A model generated the notes under the pieces. It was given only the letters and a program-made list of their open reading frames with translations, was not told the origin of the DNA and did not search any database. Below, piece after piece: positions 1-5,572 of a DNA stretch of 6,680 nt (its first letter is position 1; the number at the start of each line of letters is the position of its first letter). The position numbers were made by a program, and so were the translations under genes. The stretch is from contig JAKSBB010000063.1 in assembly GCA_022361315.1 (NCBI GenBank), positions 1-6,680 of the forward strand. Reading direction: 5' to 3'. The DNA comes from Desulfobacterales bacterium. Lineage in GTDB: Bacteria > Desulfobacterota > Desulfobacteria > Desulfobacterales > Desulfobacteraceae.

Positions 1-41
1 ATATTATTTCCTTTATCGGGTTTTTGGATGGGTGTCGCCTG

Positions 42-641
42 TCATCTTTCAGATTTGTGTTCAGATTTGCGGTAGTAACACTGGGCACAGAGGGATTCAT
101 ACTCCACGTTGTCCTCCCCGTCGATGGCCACCTGGTCCCCGAAGAACACAAATTGCCCGTTGATCTTCCGGCCGTTTGCCACTGCTTTTCTGCCGCACTT
201 GCAGATGGTTTTCAACTCTTCAATACTGTGAGCAAGCAACAGCAGTTCCCGGCTACCCTCAAAGCCTTTGAGCCTAAAATCCGTTCTCAGGCCATAGCAG
301 ATGACCGGGATATCGAGAATCACGGCAATCCTGAACAGCTGGTTTCCCTGGGCGGCAGTGACAAACTGGGCTTCATCCACCAGCACACAGTGGATCGGGG
401 TATTCTCATCTTCCTTGATGGCCCGGATCATCTCAAACAGATCATCATCGGGTCTTGCAAGGATATCCACCGGCCGTGCCACATCCAGCCTGGAAACAAT
501 CCGGCTTTCCCCTTTGGAGTCAACGGCAGGCTTTACGATCAATGCATGCATCCCCCGTTCGTGATAATTATGGGCCACCTGGATCAAGGCGGTGGTTTTC
601 CCCGAATTCATTGCCCCGTATCGAAAGTACAACTTCGCCAT
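42..641 (-). CDS. tdk: Thymidine kinase, type II (tetrameric, zinc-binding)
   Basis: Phosphorylates thymidine to dTMP with ATP in the cytoplasmic pyrimidine salvage pathway. The 199-residue protein has the expected length and full motif set of the bacterial/human TK1 class. The P-loop GAMNSGKT is at residues 9-16 and the Walker B-like DEAQF at 89-93, where E90 is the usual catalytic base. YGLRTDF at 116-122 and the lasso region around Y181 bind the nucleoside. C147, C149, C185 and C188 form the structural zinc site. The ATG at 641 opens directly onto the conserved N-terminal strand and has an AGAGGG Shine-Dalgarno sequence (649-654) 7 nt upstream. It follows the acyltransferase gene by 44 nt on the same strand with no visible terminator, so it is probably the second gene of that transcript. 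Nothing is missing or truncated. The identification rests on intact motifs and is nearly certain. Confidence 0.96.
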   Translation of the reverse strand: MAKLYFRYGAMNSGKTTALIQVAHNYHERGMHALIVKPAVDSKGESRIVSRLDVARPVDILARPDDDLFEMIRAIKEDENTPIHCVLVDEAQFVTAAQGNQLFRIAVILDIPVICYGLRTDFRLKGFEGSRELLLLAHSIEELKTICKCGRKAVANGRKINGQFVFFGDQVAIDGEDNVEYESLCAQCYYRKSEHKSER

Positions 642-685
642 GCGTCTTCCCTCTTTATCTGTTACACCTGCAGAAAAAATTTATT

Positions 686-1396
686 CTATAGAGAATCCCC
701 GGAAAGTGTCTGAATCCGCTCAAACATCAGCGCCCTCAATTCATCGACAGAGAGATGACCATAGGCGTCGGCAGGAACGGGTGCTCCGATTCTGACCGTC
801 ACCACACCCGGGGAAATGATAAAGCCCCCTCTTCTCTGAAACTCAAACAATCCGCTGATGCCGAAGGGCAGCAGCGGCGCCCCCGTGGCCTTTGCCAGGT
901 GAAAGGGGCCTTTTTTAAAGGGCCCCATCTCACCGGTGCGGGTTCTGTGGCCTTCGGGCAGGATCGCGATGGAAAGGCCGTCAGCCAGGGTTTGCCGGGC
1001 CAGTTCAAGGCTTTTCTTGGCCTCTTCCAGGTTCTCCCGCTGGATAGGGATACAGCCCCATTTCCGGATCAGGTAGCCCCACACCGGCAGATTGAAATGG
1101 TAGGCGGCCTCAACACCGGTGAAGACCAGGGGAAGGGCTGCCGGGATAACGAACAGGTCAAAGAGGCTTTCATGATTCCCCATGAGTAGATAGGTCTGTG
1201 AAGGGTCCAGGTGTTCCCGGCCCTCTACCTTCAGGCGAATGCCCATGATCCGGATCTGTACGGAGAACAGGCTCCGGGCCAGGGTGAAGGTCACCGGCCG
1301 CGGCATTGTCATCAGGCTGACGGCCAGGATACAGAAGCTGACGGCAAAAAATATAATGCCTGCGGTCCAGAGAACCGCCGATCTGATATACGCCAT
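686..1396 (-). CDS. plsC: 1-acyl-sn-glycerol-3-phosphate acyltransferase (PlsC/LPLAT family)
   Basis: Predicted to acylate lysophosphatidic acid to phosphatidic acid at the inner membrane, the second acylation step of phospholipid synthesis. From the chosen start it is 236 residues, the normal family length. A hydrophobic membrane segment spans about residues 6-29. Acyltransferase motif I, NHESLFD, is at 74-80 (catalytic H75 and D80). Motif II, GCIPIQR, is at 114-120. Motif III, PEGHRTRTG, is at 147-155, and the motif IV-like LLPFGI is at 175-180. Motif III has H where PlsC proteins usually have T (EGTRS), a modest variation. The ORF can be extended to an ATG at 1462, but that would place the apparent promoter (1434-1462) inside the gene. 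The ATG at 1396 is preceded by AGAAAGG and starts right before the membrane helix. Genomes often carry several PlsC paralogues, so the family is secure, but whether this is the main housekeeping enzyme is not known. Confidence 0.9.
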   Translation of the reverse strand: MAYIRSAVLWTAGIIFFAVSFCILAVSLMTMPRPVTFTLARSLFSVQIRIMGIRLKVEGREHLDPSQTYLLMGNHESLFDLFVIPAALPLVFTGVEAAYHFNLPVWGYLIRKWGCIPIQRENLEEAKKSLELARQTLADGLSIAILPEGHRTRTGEMGPFKKGPFHLAKATGAPLLPFGISGLFEFQRRGGFIISPGVVTVRIGAPVPADAYGHLSVDELRALMFERIQTLSGDSL

Positions 1397-1433
1397 AATA
1401 CCTTTCTCTTTTGATAGTTTTCCCTGGGAACCG

Positions 1434-1462
1434 AATATATAGACAGCCGCATCAAAATTCAA
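1434..1462 (-). promoter_or_regulatory. Sigma70-like promoter for plsC-tdk
   Basis: Read on the minus strand, a TTGAAT -35 element (1457-1462) and a TATATT -10 element (1434-1439) are separated by exactly 17 nt. The start of transcription would fall near 1427, leaving a leader of about 30 nt that contains the AAAGG ribosome binding site (1401-1405) of the ATG at 1396. Position, spacing and match are all good, but this is a prediction by eye. Confidence 0.6.
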
Positions 1463-1617
1463 ACCTTTATCCCGGTTTTATTCCCCGAGTTATACCGTAT
1501 ATTGCTTTTTGGCAGGACCTGTGTAATGATCGCTTTGAATCGAAAGAAACAAACCGGTTACATCCTTAAAGGTAAATTGATGAACTACCCCACCACAGCC
1601 ATACTTCCTCCTCCCGT

Positions 1618-1650
1618 CCTTTAACATACCCGTCCGGGGTGTGATGAAGG
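1618..1650 (+). other. Long imperfect stem-loop
   Basis: The arms CCTTTAACATACCC (1618-1631) and GGGTGTGATGAAGG (1637-1650) enclose the loop GTCCG. Of 14 stem positions, 11 are Watson-Crick pairs, two are T-G (1627-1641 and 1622-1646) and one is an A-A mismatch (1624-1644). A run of five T begins only 7 nt after the stem (1658-1662), which is looser than in a typical intrinsic terminator. Confidence 0.6.
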
Positions 1651-1691
1651 TCAGGTATTTTTCACTGGTGTAAACCGTATACCAGAGGTCC

Positions 1692-1711
1692 GCGTATTAT
1701 TTTGAATACGC
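1692..1711. repeat. Perfect 7-bp inverted repeat, possible operator or hairpin
   Basis: GCGTATT (1692-1698) and AATACGC (1705-1711) are perfect reverse complements around the 6-nt spacer ATTTTG. The AT-rich centre and 20-bp span would also suit a binding site for a dimeric helix-turn-helix repressor. It lies about 95 nt before the transporter start. No regulator gene is in the window to pair with it. Confidence 0.4.
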
Positions 1712-1803
1712 TGTGACGCCCCTGCCCTGCGCATCCTTCTATGGCGTTGCCCGACCGGCAGCGCACTACAACTACAATTTGTTTTTCGTGAATGGAGATT
1801 GGT

Positions 1804-2979
1804 ATGGTACGCACCAATGCGTTTATTTATATATCGGCGTTTGCGTTGATGTTTTGTGTGGGATTGATTGTGGCAGTATTGCCCGGAAAAATGATGGCAT
1901 TGACCGGAGCCCCGGCCGATGTCGGTTATCTGGCATCGGCCTTTGCCCTGACCTTTGTGCTCATGCAGGTGCCGGCGGGCAGGCTGTCGGACATCTTCGG
2001 AATAAAGAACATTCTGGCCGCAGGGTATCTGATCTGCGGTGCCGCAGGCCTGCTCTACCTTTATGCTGACCGTTCCCAGTGGGTTCTGGGCGGGCGGATG
2101 CTGCAGGGGATCGGTGAAGTGCCTGTGTGGTCGCTGGCCCCTGTCCTGCTGGCCATGCAGCACCCCCGGCATAAAGGCCGGTTTATCGGTTTATACAATG
2201 CGGTGGTTCATTGCGGATTGACCGCCGGCAGCCTGGCAGGGCTATTGACGGAAGGCTACTGGCATGACGACACCCCGTTTCTGTTATTTACGGGAAGCGG
2301 GGTGCTGGGATGGCTGATGGTGACCCTGTGGGTAAAATCACCGGTGCCCCGGCGCTGCAATGATCAGGAAAAGGCTGCCGGTTTTATCCCGGTGCTGAAA
2401 GACATGCATCTGCAGATCGTGTTTACCGGCATTCTGCTCTACGGTGCCGGGTACGGAATTTTTATCACCATGATTCCCGGATACCTGCTGGTTGTGGAAG
2501 GTGTCAGTCAATCCCACATCTGCCTGGTATTCATTGTATTTTACACCGGTATCAGCATCGCACAGGTGACAGCAGGCATCCTCTCGGACAAACTGGGACG
2601 ACGGCCATTGATGGTCACAGGATTTCTGATGGCATCCGCCGGTATGATCCTGTTCCCCTGGGTTGACCTGACCTGGATGCTGCCGCTTCTGGCGGTGGCT
2701 GCCCTGGGCCTCGGCACCTTCTGCGTGTCTGCACTGGCATGGGTGAATGAGTGGGACAAAGCGGTCTCAAAGGGGGTTCTCTCCGGCGTGTTCTACCTGT
2801 ACTGGGGAATCGGATATTTCTTTGGGCCCATACTTCTGGGGGCATTGGGACATCCCGGTCAATGGCGGGGTGGATTCGTGATGCTGGGCACACTGATGGC
2901 GGTTGAACTTTTAAGTCTCTCAGCGGTATCCGGGGATAAAGGCCGCTGGAGAAAGTCACGGGATTCTGATAAGGTCTGA
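1804..2979 (+). CDS. Major facilitator superfamily (MFS) transporter
   Basis: An inner-membrane secondary transporter of 391 residues, the usual size for a 12-helix MFS carrier. Hydrophobic segments alternate with short loops throughout. The loop 2-3 signature (motif A) appears as GRLSDIFGIKN at residues 59-69 and is repeated in the second half as GILSDKLGRRP at 258-268, the hallmark of the two pseudo-symmetric six-helix bundles. GRMLQGIGE at 97-105 fits the helix-4 motif B region with its conserved Arg. A hydrophilic central loop lies near 178-200, and the C-terminal tail from about 376 is charged and cytoplasmic. The start at 1804 is preferred over the ATG at 1792 because GGAGA (1794-1798) then sits 5 nt upstream as ribosome binding site. 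The gene is followed 38 nt later by the DUF429 gene on the same strand. The overall pattern is that of drug or metabolite exporters, but the substrate cannot be read from sequence. Confidence 0.9.
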   Translation: MVRTNAFIYISAFALMFCVGLIVAVLPGKMMALTGAPADVGYLASAFALTFVLMQVPAGRLSDIFGIKNILAAGYLICGAAGLLYLYADRSQWVLGGRMLQGIGEVPVWSLAPVLLAMQHPRHKGRFIGLYNAVVHCGLTAGSLAGLLTEGYWHDDTPFLLFTGSGVLGWLMVTLWVKSPVPRRCNDQEKAAGFIPVLKDMHLQIVFTGILLYGAGYGIFITMIPGYLLVVEGVSQSHICLVFIVFYTGISIAQVTAGILSDKLGRRPLMVTGFLMASAGMILFPWVDLTWMLPLLAVAALGLGTFCVSALAWVNEWDKAVSKGVLSGVFYLYWGIGYFFGPILLGALGHPGQWRGGFVMLGTLMAVELLSLSAVSGDKGRWRKSRDSDKV

Positions 2980-3017
2980 CGCCTGAGACATCGGTTAACA
3001 CAGGAGAGAGGGCATTG

Positions 3018-3659
3018 ATGATCATCATGGGTATGGACCTGTCCGGTCCCAGTAATACGGAAGATACGGCTGTGGTGGTGTTCGGGTCGTCCAAGAAGGG
3101 TCTTGAGCGGGAGACGGTGCTGAACAGCGCTACGGATCAGGATATTGTGACCCTGCTGAATGCTTACCATGATCACCCCTCAGTTGTTGCGGGGATTGAT
3201 GCCCCCCTCTCCTATAATCCCGGCGGCGGTGACCGGCCCGGGGATGCCGGCCTCAGGAAAACTCTGACCGCCGCCGGCATGCTTCCTGGATCGGTGATGA
3301 CCCCCACCATGACCCGTATGGTCTACCTCACCCTGCGGGGCATGGGGGTGGCCAGGCTGATTCAGCAGTGTTGCCCGGACGCTGCGCTTGCCGAAGTTCA
3401 CCCCGGCGGTGCCATGGCCCTTCGGGGGGCATCGGTGGCGGATGTCAGATCCTTTAAAAAGAGTCCCGGTGCCAGGACACGGCTGCTGGCCTGGATGGAA
3501 GCGCAGGGGATTGGGGGCGCGGCTTCGGAAGAAAACCCCAGTGATCATTATGTGGCTGCCTGCGCAGCGGCACTGGGGGCATGGGGATGGCACCGGGGCA
3601 ACCCAGCCTGGCAGTTAAGGGCAAAGCCCCCGATTCATCCCTTTGACTATGTCTGCTGA
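3018..3659 (+). CDS. DUF429 family protein (predicted RNase H-like fold)
   Basis: A 213-residue protein whose spaced motifs match DUF429 (COG2410, predicted nuclease). These are GMDLSG at residues 5-10, GIDAPLS at 59-65 followed by the DRPGDAGLRK segment at 72-81, AEVHPGGAMALRG at 125-137, and SDHYVAACAAALGAW at 175-189 near the C terminus. D7, D61, E126 and D176 are the acidic positions that an RNase H-like active site would use; that catalytic role is inference from the fold, and no activity is established for the family. The start could be ATG at 3018 or TTG at 3015. An AGGAGAG ribosome binding site at 3002-3008 is 9 nt from the former and 6 nt from the latter. The gene trails the MFS gene by 38 nt, so the two are probably co-transcribed, though no shared function is evident. 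Its stop is only 8 nt from the stop of the converging radical SAM gene. Confidence 0.84.
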   Translation: MIIMGMDLSGPSNTEDTAVVVFGSSKKGLERETVLNSATDQDIVTLLNAYHDHPSVVAGIDAPLSYNPGGGDRPGDAGLRKTLTAAGMLPGSVMTPTMTRMVYLTLRGMGVARLIQQCCPDAALAEVHPGGAMALRGASVADVRSFKKSPGARTRLLAWMEAQGIGGAASEENPSDHYVAACAAALGAWGWHRGNPAWQLRAKPPIHPFDYVC

Positions 3660-3667
3660 AGAAGGGA

Positions 3668-5545
3668 TTACACTTCCCACTCGTCTCCCGCCGTCAGCTT
3701 TTTCCATCTGTTCTGAAGGGCAATACCGCTAAATGACATCAGTGGCAGGCTGTCTGCTCCGGGAGAGTGGCGGTCCTGCCAGTCCTTCAGAACATCAGGG
3801 GTGGCCGGGCTGTCGATCAGAATGCCGTCAAGATGTGACAATTCGTCAAGGGCAGCACCGGTTGGCAGGTGTTCATGCTGCCAATGGTACACCTGCCGCA
3901 TCATCTCACCTGCGAAAAATAATTCCCGTTGCCGGGAGACCAGTGTAAACAGAACTGCCCTGTTACCGGGGGGGGGGAACAGCAGTTCCAGGTCCTTGTC
4001 CAGAAAATGGGGGCGCTTTAGTTGAACCGCTTCCAGAAACGCCGGGATATCAGGGTGTTTCCCGGGACGGACAAATACGATTTCCAGAGGTGTAAAGGGA
4101 TTGGCGGTGGACAAGGTTCGGATAGCTTCAAGATAGGTATCGGTAGCCTCTCCGTGGATAAAGACCTGGTAAGGGGAAGAGAGTTTGCCGGCCACAGCTT
4201 CAAGCTCCCGTATCGACCGTGGGCTGTCAAGATTCACCTTGGTGATCAGCTGCCGGCCATCCGTCTCAACACGGCTGTCCCGAAGCACCTCCTGCCCCTC
4301 CTCCCGAAACCCGATGTCAAGGTGGGGCATGGGGAGCAGTGCAAGATCCAACCGCTCTTCAGCCGCATCAAAGGCGGTGACCATATCATCCGAAGAAAAT
4401 GTGGGGGTCTGCCGCAGGGTATAGGGCGGATGGGGATCGTATTCCAGGCCCAGCCGGTCCGAATGCTTTCGAAAATATGTGCCCGGCAGCACGAGCAGGG
4501 GAAACACCTGGATATCTTCTGCAAGCCCGTTGTCTATCACAAAGTCCAGGGAGGATAAGAATCCCTCAAGGGTATCTCCGGGGAGGCCGGCGATCAGGTC
4601 GATCCGGGGGCAGATGCCGCGAGCCTTCAGTGTGTTCACGCCGGACAGAAAGGCCTTTAAATGGGTTCGCCGCCCCATCTGCTCAAGGACATGGGGATGG
4701 ATGGACTGAAGGCCGATTTCAAATTCCGTAAACCCCGCATCCCTGAGAAGCTGTGCCGTGTGTTCGTCTATCAGTTCCGCCCTGAGTTCACTGGACAGGG
4801 GGATACGGGGTTCGGGGTTCAGATCCCTGATCCGCAGAAGCAGTTGCTCAAGATCGGGACGGGCGTTCAGTGTCGGGTCCAGAAATACCATTTCCGGCAC
4901 CCCCTGTGCCCTGGCCCAGGCCATGGCCGAAGCGATGTGGTCCGGATCTTTGAATATCAGTTTGCCTGCGCTTTTGTTGTAGTTGCAGAACCTGCAGCCA
5001 TAGGGGCAGCCCCGCTGGGTTTCAAGCAGGAAGGGATCACCAGGGTAGGCGGTGATGGTACCTTCGGTATAGGGGCTTGGCCGGGTCTCAAATATCCGGC
5101 CGGATGCCAGGTCTGCCCCTTTCCCATCGATAGTCCTGGACTGTGCCTTTGATAACAGTTCCTTAAAATGACACTCGCCCTGGCCGTAAATTCTGTGGTC
5201 GATGAAGTCGTGATGGATACCCGGAGTATCCGGGGTGATTTCCGGTCCGCCGAAGATCACGGTGCAGCCGACGGCTTCTTTGGCATGTTCGGCCAGATAG
5301 ACACTTCGTTCCCGGTTCCAGCAGAACACGGTGAATCCAAGAATATCGGGTTTTAAGCGGATGATTTCATCAAGAATCCTAGCATCTCCTGCGTGGGAGG
5401 CAAAGCGCTGGGGAAGGATATGGATATCGACATCCGGCAGATCACAGGCCGCCTGCTTCAGGCAGGCCGCACCAAAGGGGATATTCCCGGTTCTGATACC
5501 GAAGTTGGACTTGGGGATGGGCAACTGGACCAACAGGACCTGCAT
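3668..5545 (-). CDS. B12-binding-domain radical SAM protein of unknown substrate
   Basis: A 625-residue cytoplasmic enzyme with three parts. Residues 1 to about 135 form a Rossmann-like cobalamin-binding domain (LLVQLP at 4-9, PDILGFTVF at 66-74, IFGGPEI at 97-103, then IYGQGE at 119-124). The DxHxxG cobalt-ligand motif is absent, as is common in this class. Residues about 170-400 are the radical SAM barrel. CPYGCRFC at 180-187 supplies the three cysteines (C180, C184, C187) for the 4Fe-4S cluster, FEIGLQS is at 275-281 and LIAGLPGDT at 317-325. The remaining roughly 220 residues are a C-terminal region I do not recognise. The ATG at 5545 opens directly onto the first strand and has AAGGA (5552-5556) 6 nt upstream. 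It starts 27 nt after the SPL-like radical SAM gene. Relatives include methyltransferases, methylthiotransferases and ring-forming enzymes, so the reaction cannot be assigned. A 10-base homopolymer interrupts the sequence near codon 525. Confidence 0.92.
   Translation of the reverse strand: MQVLLVQLPIPKSNFGIRTGNIPFGAACLKQAACDLPDVDIHILPQRFASHAGDARILDEIIRLKPDILGFTVFCWNRERSVYLAEHAKEAVGCTVIFGGPEITPDTPGIHHDFIDHRIYGQGECHFKELLSKAQSRTIDGKGADLASGRIFETRPSPYTEGTITAYPGDPFLLETQRGCPYGCRFCNYNKSAGKLIFKDPDHIASAMAWARAQGVPEMVFLDPTLNARPDLEQLLLRIRDLNPEPRIPLSSELRAELIDEHTAQLLRDAGFTEFEIGLQSIHPHVLEQMGRRTHLKAFLSGVNTLKARGICPRIDLIAGLPGDTLEGFLSSLDFVIDNGLAEDIQVFPLLVLPGTYFRKHSDRLGLEYDPHPPYTLRQTPTFSSDDMVTAFDAAEERLDLALLPMPHLDIGFREEGQEVLRDSRVETDGRQLITKVNLDSPRSIRELEAVAGKLSSPYQVFIHGEATDTYLEAIRTLSTANPFTPLEIVFVRPGKHPDIPAFLEAVQLKRPHFLDKDLELLFPPPGNRAVLFTLVSRQRELFFAGEMMRQVYHWQHEHLPTGAALDELSHLDGILIDSPATPDVLKDWQDRHSPGADSLPLMSFSGIALQNRWKKLTAGDEWEV
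3968..3977. repeat. 10-nt G/C homopolymer inside the B12-radical SAM gene
   Basis: Ten consecutive G on the plus strand are ten C in the coding sense, encoding the end of Phe523, Pro524, Pro525 and Pro526. The reading frame is intact as given. Adding or losing one base would change the last 99 residues. Such runs are sites of polymerase slippage and also of sequencing error. Confidence 0.95.
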
Positions 5546-5572
5546 AGGGTATCCTTAAATTACAGGGTGGTG

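Larger units (their letters stand above)
1618..1764 (+). promoter_or_regulatory. Candidate structured 5' leader (four tandem stem-loops) of the MFS gene
   Basis: Four hairpins follow one another: 1618-1650 (14-position stem), 1665-1685 (8 bp), 1692-1711 (7 bp) and 1744-1764 (8 bp), with loops of 5, 5, 6 and 5 nt. All four non-Watson-Crick pairs (two in the first, one in the second, one in the last) are G-U pairs if the plus strand is the RNA. On the minus strand they would be A-C mismatches, so the structure points to a plus-strand transcript toward the transporter 40 nt downstream. I do not recognise a known riboswitch class. No tight hairpin-plus-U-tract terminator is present. Alternatives are a set of DNA operators for a dimeric regulator, or coincidence. 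Function is unknown. Confidence 0.4.
1397..1803. other. 407-nt divergent intergenic region between plsC and the MFS gene
   Basis: No coding sequence with convincing composition, start or family resemblance is visible on either strand. The left end carries the minus-strand promoter and leader of plsC. The stretch from about 1470 to 1617 holds no feature I can name. Two poor plus-strand promoter look-alikes occur there: TTGAAT at 1535-1540 with TTACAT at 1558-1563 (17-nt spacing), and TTGCTT at 1502-1507 with TAATGA at 1524-1529 (16-nt spacing). Neither is strong enough to call. The right half, 1618-1764, contains four consecutive stem-loops listed separately. Confidence 0.7.

Noticed and set aside
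1..41. Possible terminator downstream of tdk
   Set aside because: No stem-loop followed by a T-run is visible on the minus strand in the 41 nt available; it may lie outside the window.
24..713. 229-codon open frame on the plus strand opposite tdk
   Set aside because: It mirrors a thymidine kinase with every catalytic motif intact. Its translation has no recognisable domain and low-quality composition, and it has no ribosome binding site.
1570..1630. Purine-rich minus-strand stretch GGAGGAGG before an ATG, resembling a small gene start
   Set aside because: The frame closes after five codons, and no other frame continues into a plausible peptide.
1618..1662. Intrinsic terminator reading of the long hairpin plus T5
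   Set aside because: The T-run starts 7 nt after the stem and is short, and there is no upstream plus-strand gene to terminate. Leader attenuation is conceivable but not supported.
1494..1681. Repeated octamer ACCGTATA at 1494-1501 and 1674-1681
   Set aside because: Eight identical bases in a 400-nt AT-mixed region are not significant, and the second copy is already part of a stem.
1747..1778. Possible plus-strand promoter TTGCCC / TACAAT before the MFS gene
   Set aside because: The -10 match is fair, but the spacer is 20 nt, the -35 match is poor and the -35 overlaps a GC-rich stem. Not called.
1651..2172. 173-codon minus-strand frame covering the hairpin region and the MFS start
   Set aside because: The protein is rich in His, Gln and Arg, as expected of a shadow of a membrane protein gene, and it would need to overlap the well-supported transporter.
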